A stretch of DNA of 64,000 bases from Lycium barbarum (Eukaryota; Streptophyta; Magnoliopsida; Solanales; Solanaceae): NCBI RefSeq assembly GCF_019175385.1, contig NC_083341.1:18794203-18858202 (forward strand), in the 5' to 3' direction. Position numbers and translations under genes: made by a program. This document shows positions 1 to 11,538 of the stretch, piece by piece. The first letter of the stretch is position 1. Every line of letters starts with the position of its first letter. The notes under the pieces were generated by a model that ran no database searches, had not been told where the DNA came from, and saw only the letters and a program-made list of their open reading frames with translations.

Positions 1-253
1 CCAATACAAGGAACGTTATAACTCTTCTCCAAAACATCCTTAAGCCATCATTAACTCATTACTCGTAAATCGTCTTCCGATACATAGCATATACCTTGCC
101 TTTCTTGGCAACTTTCGTCTCTTACCTCGAATGTCTTTGAAACCTCATTTAAAGTCATCAAATGTTATTTCTTATTTATCAAAACATCGTATACGTCATG
201 CCCTTCGTTATTCTATTCACTGTACGTTAACGGGAAATTTTCGAAGTGTAACA
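1..253 (-). mobile_element. Tekay/Del-like Gypsy LTR, cut by the window edge
   Basis: Read on the minus strand, the sequence begins at 253 with TGTTACAC and runs off the left edge. Its first 200 bases follow the same order of motifs as the first part of the solo LTR at 14714-17221: a TGTTACAC start, then an AGTGAATA segment, GCGATGTTTTGA/ACGATGTTTTGA, a GAGGTTT-AAAG block and GAAAGTTGC/CGAAAGTTGC. It is therefore a diverged member of the same LTR family, in the opposite orientation. Whether it is a solo LTR or part of a full element cannot be seen here. Confidence 0.6.
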
Positions 254-550
254 AGTTGTAGTCCAAAGTTTTGCCTTAAGTTCATCCGAAAATGTGCCAG
301 TTTTTCAGCCAAAAAGTTTTGCTCCCTGTAGATGTGCTGAATAGTTGGACTATTCAACAATTTGATGAGGAACCTGCAGTCATCAAGCATAAGTGAGTTA
401 GAATTATTATTTAACTTCAACATTTGGATCATTTGTTGGCAGTCAGATTCTATATCCATGGACAAAAAATGGTGTTGGACAGCTATTGACAAATCATGCA
501 CGAGTGCCTATAATTCCACTAATTCCAATTATCCATTTCAGTCGTGATAC
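254..550 (-). pseudogene. RNase H-like (RVT_3) fragment, C-terminal part
   Basis: The minus-strand frame from 501 reads like the C-terminal half of a plant RNase H-like domain, the type found in non-LTR retrotransposons and in many plant orphan proteins. Recognisable motifs are IESDCQQMIQML and IYREQNFLAEKLAH. The frame has a stop just upstream of the methionine at 501. The sequence resumes at 11044 on the far side of Copia-A, so this fragment is older than that insertion. The end at 254 coincides with the start of the LTR at 1-253. It is non-functional debris and may come from a LINE. Confidence 0.6.
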
Positions 551-1126
551 TGTTGGGAAAACCACAAAATAAAACCAGTATAATAGTAATAATTATTATT
601 TATTTAGCAAACTAATAGTACTGAAAAAGTGATATTGCTATAATAGAATTTTAAATAACAGCACTTGAAAAATATAAATATTACTACGACAATAGATTTA
701 GCAAATATGACTTGAGTCGTGTTAGGCACTGTCCTAAGAAACCATTTCAGCAAAGTGAAATGTTTCCCAGGATTAAATTAGCCCTTCTCTAATTAATTAG
801 AGGATACAAGAATCAACAAAATTAAATTATACCAAGAAGTAGAAGCTATACTAAGGGAATAAAAGAAAAAATAACCAATTTATTTTATGCGGAATTATTA
901 AAATAAAGAGGAAGACGTGTTATATTAGAAAGGAAGGGGGAGAAGGATTCTTTTTGCTGTATGTTTGCTGGAGCTAATGAGAGCCTATTTATAGGCTAAA
1001 GAAATATATCTCTACAAGACAAGTAGACACTTGTTTTCTAAAAGCTCAAGAAAGTGCCACCTATCCTATATTTATGACACTTAGTCTCAATTGTCAAGTG
1101 GCAAAAATTATTGAAATATCACTACA
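551..1126 (-). repeat. Copia-A 3' LTR and adjacent polypurine tract
   Basis: This 576-bp LTR matches 9734-11038 once the nested MITE is removed. On the minus strand it is the 3' LTR. The bases immediately inside it, 1127-1136, read AGTGGGGGAT on the minus strand, which is a good polypurine tract for priming plus-strand synthesis. This confirms the orientation. Confidence 0.9.
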
Positions 1127-1136
1127 ATCCCCCACT

Positions 1137-1654
1137 ATTTCAAGATTTTTTAGAAAGAAGAGTAAAACTTGCTGGATTTGCGTGTATGAAATGCAATAGG
1201 TTTGGTGCCTTTTGGGCTATGAACTAAACTTAGACCAATAAAATTTAACTTACAGAATTACTGGTGAAATATAAAATTTCTATGAACCAAAAATTCTTAT
1301 TGTAAGTCAGAGACTTTATCAATCACAATTCGACTCCGTAATTTTGCTGTTCAACGGGGTTTTGCGCCCTAGGCCATGCGCGTGCCTGGTTATTCATGAG
1401 AGCTCTAGAGACTAGGCCAAAATCTCATAGGAGCGGCCTCACTCCATTCTCATATAGGTGAATTCATCAAGTGTACATTGCTTTAAATACAACATCCATA
1501 AGGACTATGAATTCATTAAGAGTTAATAACTCATCCTTACAATTAGTAGCGGTTTAAGAACTCTCTTTAAGCGCGCAGAGTCAATGTCGACTTGTTATTA
1601 CCTATATGAACCTACTTTATTGGATCTCCAATCACATAGGTTGGGTTACCATCT
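1137..1654. other. Copia-A post-pol untranslated region
   Basis: This lies between the pol stop near 1655 and the polypurine tract. No coding signal was seen on either strand. It is the normal place for 3' untranslated retrotransposon sequence. Confidence 0.5.
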
Positions 1655-2421
1655 CTATTGACACTCATATAGCCTTAATCCCATCTCTCTTGAGGTTTGA
1701 AGAATTAGTTTTCTTCCCACAAGTTTAGTCAGAGGATCGGCCAAATTCACTTCTGACTTCACATAATCAATGGAAATTATTCCATCTCTCAACAGCTGTT
1801 TCACGACATCATGTCTCAATTTCATGTGTCTGCTCTTACAATTGTAAGATTTATTCTTTGCAACAGCTATTGCCGCTTGATAATCACAATGCATAAACAC
1901 AAGAGGCAACTCATCCTTTATTAAAGAGATATTCGCTAAGAAATTTCTCAACCACTCAGCCTCTGAACCAGCTAACTCCAGAGCTACAAACACTGATTCC
2001 ATAGTCGATCTAGTAATGATCGTCTGATTAGCTGATTTCCACGATATTTCACCCCCCCACCAAGGGTGAACACATAGCCACTAGTGGATTTTGTCTCATC
2101 TGAATCAGAGATCCAGGTTACATCACAATACCCTTCTAAAGTAGAAGGAAATCCACCATACAAGATACCAAAATTCATGGTTCCTCTCAAATATTTCATA
2201 TGTCTAATTAATGTAGATCAACTACACACAGCATAGGCTATATCAGGCCTTGTAAAATTCACTAAATGCATCAAACTCCCAATAATCTGCACATATTTAG
2301 AATGAGAAACTGGGTCACCTATTCTTTTTCAATTGAGAGTTAGCATCATAAGGAGTGGCCACAGGTGTCACCTCAAAACAATCAAACTTCTTAAGAATTC
2401 TCTCCACATAATGGTCTTGTG
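1655..2421 (-). pseudogene. Copia-A RNase H and end of the RT region
   Basis: Minus-strand frames give the conserved Copia RT/RNase H junction. RPDIAYAV lies near 2240-2260, MKYLRGTMNFGILY near 2160-2199, then YCDVTWISDSDETKSTSGYV. Across a frameshift near 2000 follow MESVFVALELAGSEAEWLRN, HCDYQAAIAVAKN and a final NLADPLTKLV block. The D, E and D residues of the RNase H core are visible. At least one frameshift and an in-frame stop near 2220 break it. Its upstream continuation is at 7251, on the other side of the solo LTR. Confidence 0.85.
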
Positions 2422-2426
2422 ACAGC

Positions 2427-2606
2427 TGTTCACACCCAATTTTGTCCCACCCCTCATCCGAAATACCTATTTACGCTTCTAATATTTTTGGAAAATAAAA
2501 AAAAATATATATTATATTTTACTATAATTACTAGCCTCTTATCAATACCAGCGTTTCATTATTCTATTACAGTTACTAGCCATCATCATTATCATCATCA
2601 TCATCA

Positions 2607-2640
<34 letters not shown>

Positions 2641-5600
2641 CAATTTTTATCATTGCGGCATTTTACCAGCTTATGCACACGCATCGCATTTATCTTCGCA
2701 TAATTAAATAATAATGTTTATTTACTGTGAATTTTCGAAATATTATTGCACGGCTATTACAACGCCATTTTTTATCTGAGCACTAATAATTGCGTATTTC
2801 ATATTGAGCAATATTTTAACATAAGTTATTTAAATAGGTCTTTTATTTAAATGTAATAGCCCAATCAACTCATACTATTTTCGGACCAGTTCGTAAGATC
2901 AACCCACATTTTTAATTTACCTGGCCACATTTTAATTCAATCAGCACATCCTTTTAATTCACTAGCCAAATCGATTAGCACACATTTTAATTCACCCAGC
3001 CCATATTTTCAGCCAACCCAGTCCACTACACCCAATACCCGACCCGGACGGCCCAATGTTCGGTCCAAAACAAGGGAAGGTTCCCTTCCCATTTTCCTCT
3101 CTTCTTCGCCGCATCCCCCTTCCCTGTTCTCTCCTCTCTCTTCCTCCCTCCTTTCGCTCCTCTCTCTCCCACGTTATCACTGCCGCCTCCACCATGCCTT
3201 GTCCCCCCCACGCTTCTGCTACCCCCACGCTTCTGCCATCCCCATTCCCTCCTGTTCCCCCGCTCCTCCCTCTCTTCTTGACACGAAAACCCCCTAAATC
3301 GCCTTATAAATAGTCATCTCCAAATCAGTAGAAAGGGGGATTTTTCAGTTCAAGAAACCCCCCCCCCCCTAAAAATCAAAGTCTTTGAATCGCCAGATTT
3401 CCCTTGAAAATACAAGTCTTTAATTGTTCCAGTTCCCCTTTAAAACATCGGCTTGCAATTTGCTCGATATCGTCACAAAATATTAGATCTTGTTCTGTTT
3501 TTTGCTGTGGGTGTTCGTTCGAATCCGAGCATACGCAAGTTCGAATTTCAAAGTGTGCGAGTGTAGATCGAAGATTTGCACTCACTTCGCTGCACCCGAA
3601 GAAGGTAGACTTCCTCCCTTTAAGTTATTTTAGCAATCGTTTGAATTCTTTAAACTATTTGTTAATTTGTCTGCTAGTTGTATTTTAGTTTCGTTGGTAG
3701 TTATTCTGGTTGAATTAAGCGTGTTCAGTTCTGTTAGTTTAATTTTGTACAAATGTTAATTTTATACGCAAGTTTAGATTAACCTCGTGCTTTAAGTTTA
3801 CCATTGTTTGCTGGTATGTCATTGGATTAATCATATGTTAGTTTAGACTAGATGGTCTATTAATCATGTTTGTGTGCATTAACCTTTTATGATTAGTTAG
3901 TTCGAACAAGTTTATTTTGGTTAGGTTTTTGATCTAATCATGTGTAGTTTGGATTTGCATCTCAGCCTGCCTAAGTAGATCTTCGTATGTTTAGTTTTCT
4001 GTTAACAGGGTAGCTCAAACCCATTATTGCTCTATATGCTTGATTTTGAATCACGTTGTTAAGTTTATGGTTTCATGTGTTCAAGTATTATGACTTGGGC
4101 TTATCTTAGATGTTTTAATTGCTTAAGTCTGTTGTAGGTTAGCATAACCCTCAGAAGTTCATTGACACTGGCTTATGCTCAGTTTTAATTAGTTTTAGTC
4201 GCCTATAACTTGTTTAAATGAAGTTAGTATGATTTAACATGTTATTAGTATAGTCCATAGGTCTTGTTTGATATTGGAATAGCTTGAGAATGTTATGTAA
4301 GTTCTGTTAGCTGAATCGTGATTCTTATTGACTCTTTAATGGTACTAGTATTGTCAATTATTTTCATTTTTTTTAAGTTCAGTAGGGGCCCTTAGAGTCT
4401 TTGTTTGACCCGTGAAGTATCGCTATATGGTTCGGTTGTAGGCAGAAGTTCATTGTTGTCTGAAACAAGATTCACATAATCTTGATAAGATATAAAAATG
4501 TTTTTAAGGTTTGATTTATTGGATTGAATAGAGACAGTATGTTTGAGTGATTTCTGCAAACATGTTAAGATTCTGTGTTAGTCCAAGTATTGCTTTTTAT
4601 GTGAATCTGTGTTAAGTCAACTGGTCCAACCAAGCATGTATGTGTATTAATTCAGTCTTCTTCCTTGTTAATTTGGAACCGCTTTGCGTAAAGTTTTAGG
4701 CAGTTGAGTGGAATAATAGCATGGTCAAGACACTGTTGTTTCCTGAGGCTTGCTGTTTTAAGTCCAATCTCTTTGTTCCCTTGTTGTCTGGACACATCAT
4801 TTAATTTAGATCGTTGTTGGATATGGTTCCTAATTAGCTCGAACTGGACAGTGACTCTAAATAAGCATGCTCATGGTCTTTTTCTGAATTTGTTTGTTGG
4901 TATTTTTGTGTTTTCCGAATCTATTTTGTAAGCATTTGTGAGGAAATTACATTCCAGTTGGGTGTTATTAAAAGACAAAATTGCTGACCCATTTTGATAT
5001 TCTTTACCAGTGTGTTATCTAAATTAAAAAGAACACGTCTCTTACATAAAAGGTTTTAAAATGTACCTCCAAGTTTAAAACAGATTTTTATCATATGATC
5101 TTTTAACAAAGAGTACAAGTTTCTCTGAATAGCAATAATCGTGATTCTGATTTCATCGTTAGATATAACGGAAGTACGGTGTGTGATTTTTCTTTTTCTC
5201 TTTTGCTGATCCACATACATTTCCTCTGTTACCATTTTAAAATTCAGACTCATGTATCAATACTCTTTTAAGTGTATTAACATCGTTTCATATTTCACTA
5301 TAATGTAGAATGTATGTGCCTTTAATATTTCGTTTAAGCCTACAAATCACTATAATGTAGAATGCACCAGTGGTGGTCGTCGATTGTTGGTTCGAGCCCT
5401 CTGTTGCTCTTATCTTTCGAAGTTTGTTATGTTTCTGTTCAGTTTGGATTATGTGTGTTTGGGACTGTTTTCTCCTATTCTTATAGGAAGTTTAAGCTTT
5501 TGTTTTATATGTGATCACAAGTATAGATTCAAGAGAAGTAAAGCATGCCTTTCCTTTGTGTTTACTCTCGATAGTAATTTAGCAGTTCCGTAAATAAGTA

Positions 5601-7245
5601 TATGTTTCAGGTTAAAAACGAGTTTTAGATGTTGGAGAATAATGGAAATTAAGCTTGCTAAGTGATTAAATGAACAGTTGGTCGAGAATCACTCCTCTGT
5701 TGCTTTTAAATCAGTGAGTGCATTGCACTTTCACTTCTAATTATGCTTTGGCCTTAAGTTTTAGATAAAATATAGACAAATCTCTAATGGACCGAATCAG
5801 TGGTTGTTTTAAGTGTTATGTTAAGCCTTTTTTTTTATATATATATTACAATCCTAAAGTACGTTGTGTTTTCTATACTTGTTCGAAATTCCATATACTT
5901 TCACATCATAGACATACGTAGTATGTATACATAATTTACTGATTTGTTTTAAGTTTGCATTTTATATGTTTAAGCTTACTTATTGATCATGTATTAATCC
6001 TTTTCTTTTCATTTTATGCATGATCATTGCACACGAGTCCGAGGGGACTCGTTCTTCTTCCGCATTCGGTGTTGGGCTAAAATCCCAACGAGATCTTCTC
6101 TCGGTCCATCCTTGTCCGCAGCAAAAAATGGAAAATACAAAATTTTGGGCCAAAGCCCAATAGACAAAAACAGCCGCAGCAGTCAATATAAAGAATTTGT
6201 TAGGCCGAAGCCCAACAGCAAATAGGTCCAGCAGTTCCCAAATGGGCTGGCCCATTCGATATTTATTTACCCCTTTTATTTTATTTTGTGCATTTAACTT
6301 GTATTATGCAATTAACCCTTTATCTTGCTTTATTTTCTTAAATTAGATGAACCTTAGCAAACTAGTGGGGTTTAGTTTAGTAATGAGTAGTTGAACTGAT
6401 AATTAATGTCATACGTTTCACTCTCTTTCATTTTTACATTAAAATTTATAGTATTTGTCTTCATTAGAATAATTGATTTTCAAAAGAGCATGACTATATA
6501 TTTTGAGCTAAGGAATCATGATTAAATATTCAACGTGCCACTAATATGTAAATATTAATCCAACTACATTCTATAAATATTTTAGATTGATTAGATTATA
6601 AATATATTTAGCCAAATATAGTTAAATAGAGTCAATAAAAAAGAGAAAACTCATGCCCCTTTTCATCATATTAAAAACAAGTCTAGGCTTCTTTGTTTTT
6701 TTACATAATATAATTTCTATCTAAAGTTCACATCTACTAAATCTTCTCTTAAAAGTTATTATATTTTAAATAGCACTATCATACTTTCATTGGAAGCCTT
6801 AACAATCTTTATAAGTCTTATTTCAAAATGGCATTTAAAGTTTTCTTTTTATACAAATTATTATATGTTCTGTAAATCTTATTTTAACTAACATTATTTT
6901 CTTTTTAAAAAAAACTTTAGCAATATTTTTAAGTCATTTTCTAAAATTTAAGCACTGTATTTAATCTAATCAATTAACCTAAGTTTGGTCGGATAACCGT
7001 AGTTAACGGATTCTAAAGGATGCCTAACCTCTTCCCTTTAGGATAATATAGAGCTCTTACCTAGAATCACATTGGTTAAGCAGACTATTAATGGAGGTTT
7101 AGTTTTAACTTTACCTTAGTTAACATCTAGGTGTCCTAATTCACCGTTAAATTAATTAGGTGGCGACTCCTTAAAATAAACAAAAATAGGAATCACCAAT
7201 ATGTTGTACTCCTAAATTTGACTCCGGTTAAAATGGGGTACGACA
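2427..7245 (+). mobile_element. 4.8-kb solo LTR, Ogre/Tat-like Gypsy
   Basis: A 4819-bp block starts TGTTCACACC and ends GGGGTACGACA. It is flanked by a perfect 5-bp target duplication ACAGC (2422-2426 and 7246-7250) and sits inside Copia-A pol. It has LTR termini (TGT...ACA), no pol domain, and no repeat of its own ends internally, so it fits a solo LTR left by LTR-LTR recombination. The terminal GGTGGCGACTCC and AAAATGGGGTACGACA motifs are typical of very long Ogre/Tat-lineage LTRs. A TATAAATAG box lies at 3305-3313, after a C-rich stretch at 3070-3300. The family name is inferred from length and termini. Confidence 0.85.
3305..3313 (+). promoter_or_regulatory. TATA box of the solo LTR
   Basis: TATAAATAG lies downstream of a pyrimidine-rich stretch and upstream of a C homopolymer near 3358-3369. 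This is the expected U3/R arrangement of an LTR promoter. Activity is not implied. Confidence 0.5.
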
Positions 7246-7250
7246 ACAGC

Positions 7251-7886
7251 AATTTATTATCATCACTCCTTATAATTTTAACTCCCAATATCATATTTAC
7301 TTCACCCAGATCTTTCATATCAAAAATTAGTAGAGAAAAATAATTTGGTACTTTTCACAATATTTAAACTTGTACCAAATATGAGCATGTCATCAACATA
7401 TAAGCATACTATCACATAATCATTGTCTACCACTTTAGTATAAACACATTTATCCACCTCAACAGAAGAAAAACTATCTCTCAATAAGACTTGATCAAAT
7501 TTCTCATGCCACTGTTTAGGAGCTTGCTTAAGTCCATAAAGTGATTTCATTAATTTACAAATTTTATTTTCTTGTCCAATAACAATACATCCCTCAGATT
7601 GAACCATATAAATTTCTTCTTCTAAATCACTATTTAAGAAAGATGTTTTAACATTCATTTGATGGATAAAAAACTTGTGAATTGATGCTAAGACAATTAA
7701 AATTCTAATAGAAGAAATTCTAGTCACTGGTGCAAATGTATCAAAATAATCAATATTTTGTTTCTGAGAAAATCCTTTTGCTACTAAACGAGCTTTACAT
7801 TTGTCTATAGAACCATTAGAATTAAGCTTCTTTTTGAAAATCCATTTACTACCAATAGGTTTTGCACCAGGAGGTAAATCAGTCAA
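7251..7886 (-). pseudogene. Copia-A reverse transcriptase, interrupted
   Basis: The frame from 7886 contains the standard Copia RT blocks: GSKWIFKKK near residue 12, CKARLVAKGFSQ, FAPVTRISSIRI, LYGLKQAPKQWHEKF and the catalytic YVDDMLIFG box (codons for YVDD at 7389-7400). The frame then stops at 7320. MKDLG-type sequence follows up to 7250, where the solo LTR cuts it. The rest of RT and the RNase H resume at 2421. Confidence 0.88.
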
Positions 7887-7926
7887 AACCCATGTATTAT
7901 TTTCTTGATAGAATCAATTTCCATTT

Positions 7927-8250
7927 CTATTGCCTCTTTCCAAAATTTAGCATCAGAAGAAGATATACCTTCAAATAATTTGAGGGTTCATTATCGACAA
8001 GAAAAGTTTGAAAATCATTTCCATAAGAAAAATATTCTTTTCTAGGCCTTTTGTTCCTTCTCAGTTCCTCATTAGAGGTGATCTCATTATTTCTTTCAAT
8101 AGGTGCATGAGAAATTTTATCAGACAGTGAAAAAATATGTTCAAAAAATTCAGCATTCTTTGTCTCAATTATAGTATTGCAGTCAAGCACATCACTTTTC
8201 AACACAAGAAATCTATATGGAGCACTATGTTCAGCATATTCAATAAGCAT
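7927..8250 (-). pseudogene. Copia-A integrase/RT linker
   Basis: A frame of 107 codons sits between integrase and RT. It begins MLIEYAEHSAPYRFLVLKSD, resembling the integrase C-terminal region of Copia elements (a YRFL/DV type segment), then becomes low in conservation and rich in charged residues. It is out of frame with both neighbours, so frameshifts are present on both sides. Function is assigned from position only. Confidence 0.6.
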
Positions 8251-8386
8251 ACAGTCAGCAGTTTAGAACCATTTTTCTCTTTTTAGGTTCAGGCAAAACA
8301 ACTTTAGCAAGGCACCCCCACACTTTTAAATATTTCAAATTAGGTTCATAACTTTTCCACAATTCATAAGGAGTGTTGCCTGTTCT

Positions 8387-8890
8387 TTAATGAGGAATTC
8401 TATTTTGTAAATGACAAGCAGATAAAATAGTCTCACCCCACAAATTATCAGGTGCATTAGAAATAACTAACATAGAGTTCATCGTTTCCTTCAATGTTCT
8501 ATTTTTCCTTTCAACTACTCTATTAGACTCAGGTGAGTAAGGCGGAGTTATTTCATGAATAATACCTTCTTTTTCACAAAAAACATTTAAGGACAAATAT
8601 TTTCCACATCTATCAGATCTAATTCTCTTGAATTTTCTACAAAGCTGATTTTCAACCTCCATTTTATAAGAAATAAACGCATTAAAAGCATCATCTTTAT
8701 TTCTAAGCAAGTACAACTTAGTAAATCCAGAAAAATCATCAATGGAAGTCACATAATATCTTTTACCACCGCTAGTCATAGTCTGCTTTAAATCACCTAA
8801 ATCAGTGTGAATCAAAGATAATAATTCAGTTTCTCTATTTACTAGAAAAACAAGACTTTTTAGTAATTTTAGCTTCAGCACATATTTCAC
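8387..8890 (-). pseudogene. Copia-A integrase core
   Basis: The integrase catalytic core is visible as IHTDLGDL (first D), IRSDRCGKYLS (second D, where RSDRGGEY is usual) and PYSPESNRVVERKNRTLKE (catalytic E). These are followed by the conserved LWGETILSACHLQNRIP block. The second-D motif carries Gly-to-Cys and Glu-to-Lys type changes relative to the family consensus. The frame ends at 8387. Confidence 0.88.
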
Positions 8891-9134
8891 ACTTGTTAAA
8901 ATTATTTGAGTCTAAACCAAATATTAAACCTAGTGACTGCATTTTCTTAATATATGTGGTATTACCATGTCCTAGTCTAGCATGCCTCAAAGAAATAGAC
9001 TCAACCATATAAGCAGAAGTAAATGCATTTTCACATATATCATTAGAAACATTAAGCACAAATAGACAATGGTTCCAAGATCCTTTGCCCACCAAAATAT
9101 TATTTTTGGTCAACACAACCTCATTTTTGTTCAA
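8835..9134 (-). pseudogene. Copia-A pre-integrase zinc-binding region
   Basis: The segment contains LRHARLGHGNTTYIKKMQSLG and CEICAEAKITKK, the HHCC zinc-binding module before the integrase core of Copia elements. It overlaps the protease frame at one end and the integrase frame at the other, in different reading frames, so small indels separate them. Confidence 0.85.
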
Positions 9135-9555
9135 AAGAAACCTTCACCCCAACTTTTCCTAATCCCACAAAGATCAAATTGGTTTGGATATTAGGAACAT
9201 GCAACACATCACTCAATGCCAGAGTTTTACCAGATGTGATTTTGAGAAGAACTTTTCCTTTCCCAGGAACTTGAGGTGTTCTTGAGTCACCAAGATAAAC
9301 AGTTTGTTCTCCTTCATCAACTTGGGTGTATGATACAAAATTATTTTTAGTTACACAAGTGTGTCTTGTAGCACCAGAGTCTATCACCCAGTTTCTCATA
9401 TTGGCCTCAATATTTATTTCTGAAATGACCGCAATAATTATATCATCCGCTTCAATCAAATTTATTTTTGACTTAATAGGATTGTTATTTCTAGCAAAAA
9501 TTCTCTTGTGTATTTTGCATGAAGGTTTTATTATTGGCTTTGAGATTGTAACCAT
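9121..9555 (-). pseudogene. Copia-A aspartic protease
   Basis: The frame carries NWVIDSGATRHTC, the DSGA active site of Copia protease, followed by VYLGDSRTPQVPGKGKV and LSDVLHVPNIQTNLI. These are the usual C-terminal blocks. Upstream of residue about 50 there is no CCHC knuckle and no gag domain, in line with the internal deletion next to the 5' LTR. Confidence 0.85.
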
Positions 9556-9733
9556 ATCTATTTACATACCTGAATATTGGTATCATCATTTGGCTAAATT
9601 ATGAACATATTAATGCATCTGAAACACCATGGACATCTGGCAAGATGACAGGTATAGAAGCAGCCAGAACAACACTAACATCGGTATTACCAATAATTTC
9701 ACGAGTGATATTATTTGCAATAGTTTCTTAGAT

Positions 9734-11038
9734 TGTTGGGAAAACTACAAAATAAAACTAGTATAATAATAATAAATATTATTTATGTAGCAAGACTAAT
9801 AGTACTGAAAATATAATGTTGCTATAATAGCATTTTAAATAACATCACTTGAAAAATATAATTATTACTACGATAATATATTTAGCAAATATGACTTGAG
9901 TCGTGCTAGACACTAGGGGTGTTCATGGTTCGGTTTGGGTCGGTTATTGGTTAAAACCATAACCAAACCAATTTAGTCGGTTTTTAAATGTCTAAAACCA
10001 TAACCAAACCAAGTAAAATAATAACCACCGGTTTGGTTATTGTCGGTTTGGTTCGGTTTTTCGGTTTATGACTAGCCGTGACAATTCAAATATTTTCTCT
10101 CTACATTCTTCAAATTTGTTATGAAGCTCTTTTTTCCTCACGGCCCACAAGGGTGAACTTTGCTGCATATTGAGGGAAAGACACGCTGTTGGCAAATCAG
10201 GTGGACCAAACTTGCAACGCAGTTTAGATTCAAAAGAACAAGTCAAATAGAGGTTTCAAAATACAAACAACCCTTATGCTTACGACTTATTAGAGTTGGG
10301 CTTGGATTGTTGGACATATTCTTTTAAGACACGGGCCTTAAAAATAAGTAGACCAAAATTAAATTAATAATTAAAAGGTATAAAATATCTTTAATTATTT
10401 ATGGAAAGCTAATATTATACATATAAATAATTATAAATTTTATGTATATAATTATCGGTTTGGTTCGGTTATTTATTCAGTTATTTTTTACTATAACCAT
10501 AACCAAACCAAATATTATCGGTTTTTCAAATTTAAAACCAAACCAAACCAAACCAAACCAAATGTCGGTTATTTTATTCGGTTTGGTTAAATTTTCGGTT
10601 TGGTTTTGGTTTTAACCAAAACTGTGAACAGCCCTACTAGACACTGTCCTAAGAAACTATTTCAGCAGAGTGAAATGTTTCCCTAGGATTAAACAAGCCC
10701 TTCTCGAATTAATTAGAGGATATCAGAATTAGCAAAATTAAAATATACCAGCAAGTTATATTAAGGGAATAAAAGAAAGAGCAACTAATTTATTTTATGG
10801 GCAATTATTAAAATAAAGAGGAAGACGTTCGATATTAGAAACGGAGGAGGCGGAGGATTCTTTTTGGTGTGTGTTTACTGGAGCTAATGAGAGCCTATTT
10901 ATAGGCTAAAGAAATATATCTCTACAAGACAAGTCTACACACTTGTCTTCTAAAAGCTCAAGAAAGTGTCACCTATCCTATATTTATGACATCTAATCTC
11001 AATTGCCAAGTGGCAAAAATTATTGAAATATCACTATA
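9734..11038 (-). repeat. Copia-A 5' LTR carrying a MITE
   Basis: This is the partner of the LTR at 551-1126, expanded from about 574 to 1305 bp by the insertion at 9914-10636. Just inside it (9733 downwards on the minus strand) the sequence ATCTAAGAAAC does not match the usual initiator-Met primer site, so the primer-binding site seems to have been lost together with gag. Confidence 0.9.
9914..10636. mobile_element. hAT-type MITE, 723 bp
   Basis: The ends are TAGGGGTGTTCA and TGAACAGCCCTA, inverted with one mismatch. The flanks carry a perfect 8-bp target duplication CTAGACAC (9906-9913 and 10637-10644). The undisturbed LTR at 551-1126 shows a single copy of the site. The subterminal regions are packed with GGTTTGGTT/AACCAAACC motifs on both sides. 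An 8-bp duplication and CAGGG-like ends point to the hAT superfamily. No transposase is encoded. Confidence 0.92.
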
Positions 11039-11043
11039 GATAC

Positions 11044-11108
11044 CTCCCAAATCACATATATGTCTCCTGACGAGGAAACTACCCCATTAATATTCAATTT
11101 GATGAAGT
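11044..11108 (-). pseudogene. RNase H-like fragment, N-terminal part
   Basis: Read on the minus strand and joined across Copia-A, this stretch encodes FIKLNINGVVSSSG and then continues at 550 as KWIIGISGIIGTRA. This resembles the start of the plant RNase H-like domain (K-L-N-x-D-G, then W-x-x-G). The catalytic Asp of the first motif is replaced by Asn. It is the displaced N-terminal half of the fragment at 254-550. Confidence 0.5.
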
Positions 11109-11141
11109 TGTCGGACCCAGAATTTTTACTGAGGGGGTTCA
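11109..11141 (+). repeat. Left end of an interrupted small repeat
   Basis: GGACCCAGAATTTTTACTGA and the following GGGGGTTCA match the start of a short repeat common in Solanaceae, beginning GGGGCGGACCCAGAATTTT. Its other end lies at 18841-19025. Copia-B splits the two parts. Confidence 0.5.
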
Positions 11142-11442
11142 TGTGAAATTATTTAACTATACGATGAAGGATTGAGCTACAAGCTCATCCATGGAGTCAT
11201 ACACAACCAGAGAAAGAAAGCAATGAAGAGAAAACGTTATTATCTGAGAGAGGGAAAATATAATCGTCCATTTACATCAATGAGAAAGAAGAGATATTTG
11301 TAGCCAAATATGTGCCAGCTGTTGCTTACTTGACAGCTAGCCCAAATGCACACATGTGCACTTCTAACTAACTATAACAAACTCTCAACTCCTCTAACAA
11401 TTTGCAATTTAATGCACTCAGCTACAACAACATATTTCAATA
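11142..11442 (-). repeat. Copia-B 3' LTR and polypurine tract
   Basis: This 301-bp LTR is highly similar to 18541-18840. The bases inside it, 11443-11453, read TTGAAGGGGAA on the minus strand, a fitting polypurine tract. Confidence 0.9.
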
Positions 11443-11538
11443 TTCCCCTTCAAGCAGGATGGTAAAAGACATCTACGACTCCAAACTTGGATAGAAGAGA
11501 GTGACGTTGAGCTACTCTCAGGCCCTTGGTCAATAAAT

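Larger units (their letters stand above)
551..11038 (-). mobile_element. Copia-A: Ty1/Copia LTR retrotransposon with two nested insertions
   Basis: The element is bounded by two LTRs that begin TGTTGGGAAAAC on the plus strand (551 and 9734) and end ACTACA/ACTATA (1126 and 11038). It is flanked by a perfect 5-bp target duplication GATAC (546-550 and 11039-11043). The pol order PR, IN, RT, RNase H along the minus strand is the Copia order. Removing the hAT insertion and its duplication leaves a right LTR of about 574 bp, against 576 bp on the left. Almost all of gag is missing: the protease region begins only about 180 bp inside the 5' LTR, where gag of several hundred codons would be expected. 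Several frameshifts break pol. The element is dead. Confidence 0.93.

Noticed and set aside
2992..3313. Overlapping open frames on both strands in a C-rich stretch
   Set aside because: Composition-driven frames inside the U3 part of the 4.8-kb solo LTR; low-complexity Pro/Ser or Gly/Arg content with no domain.
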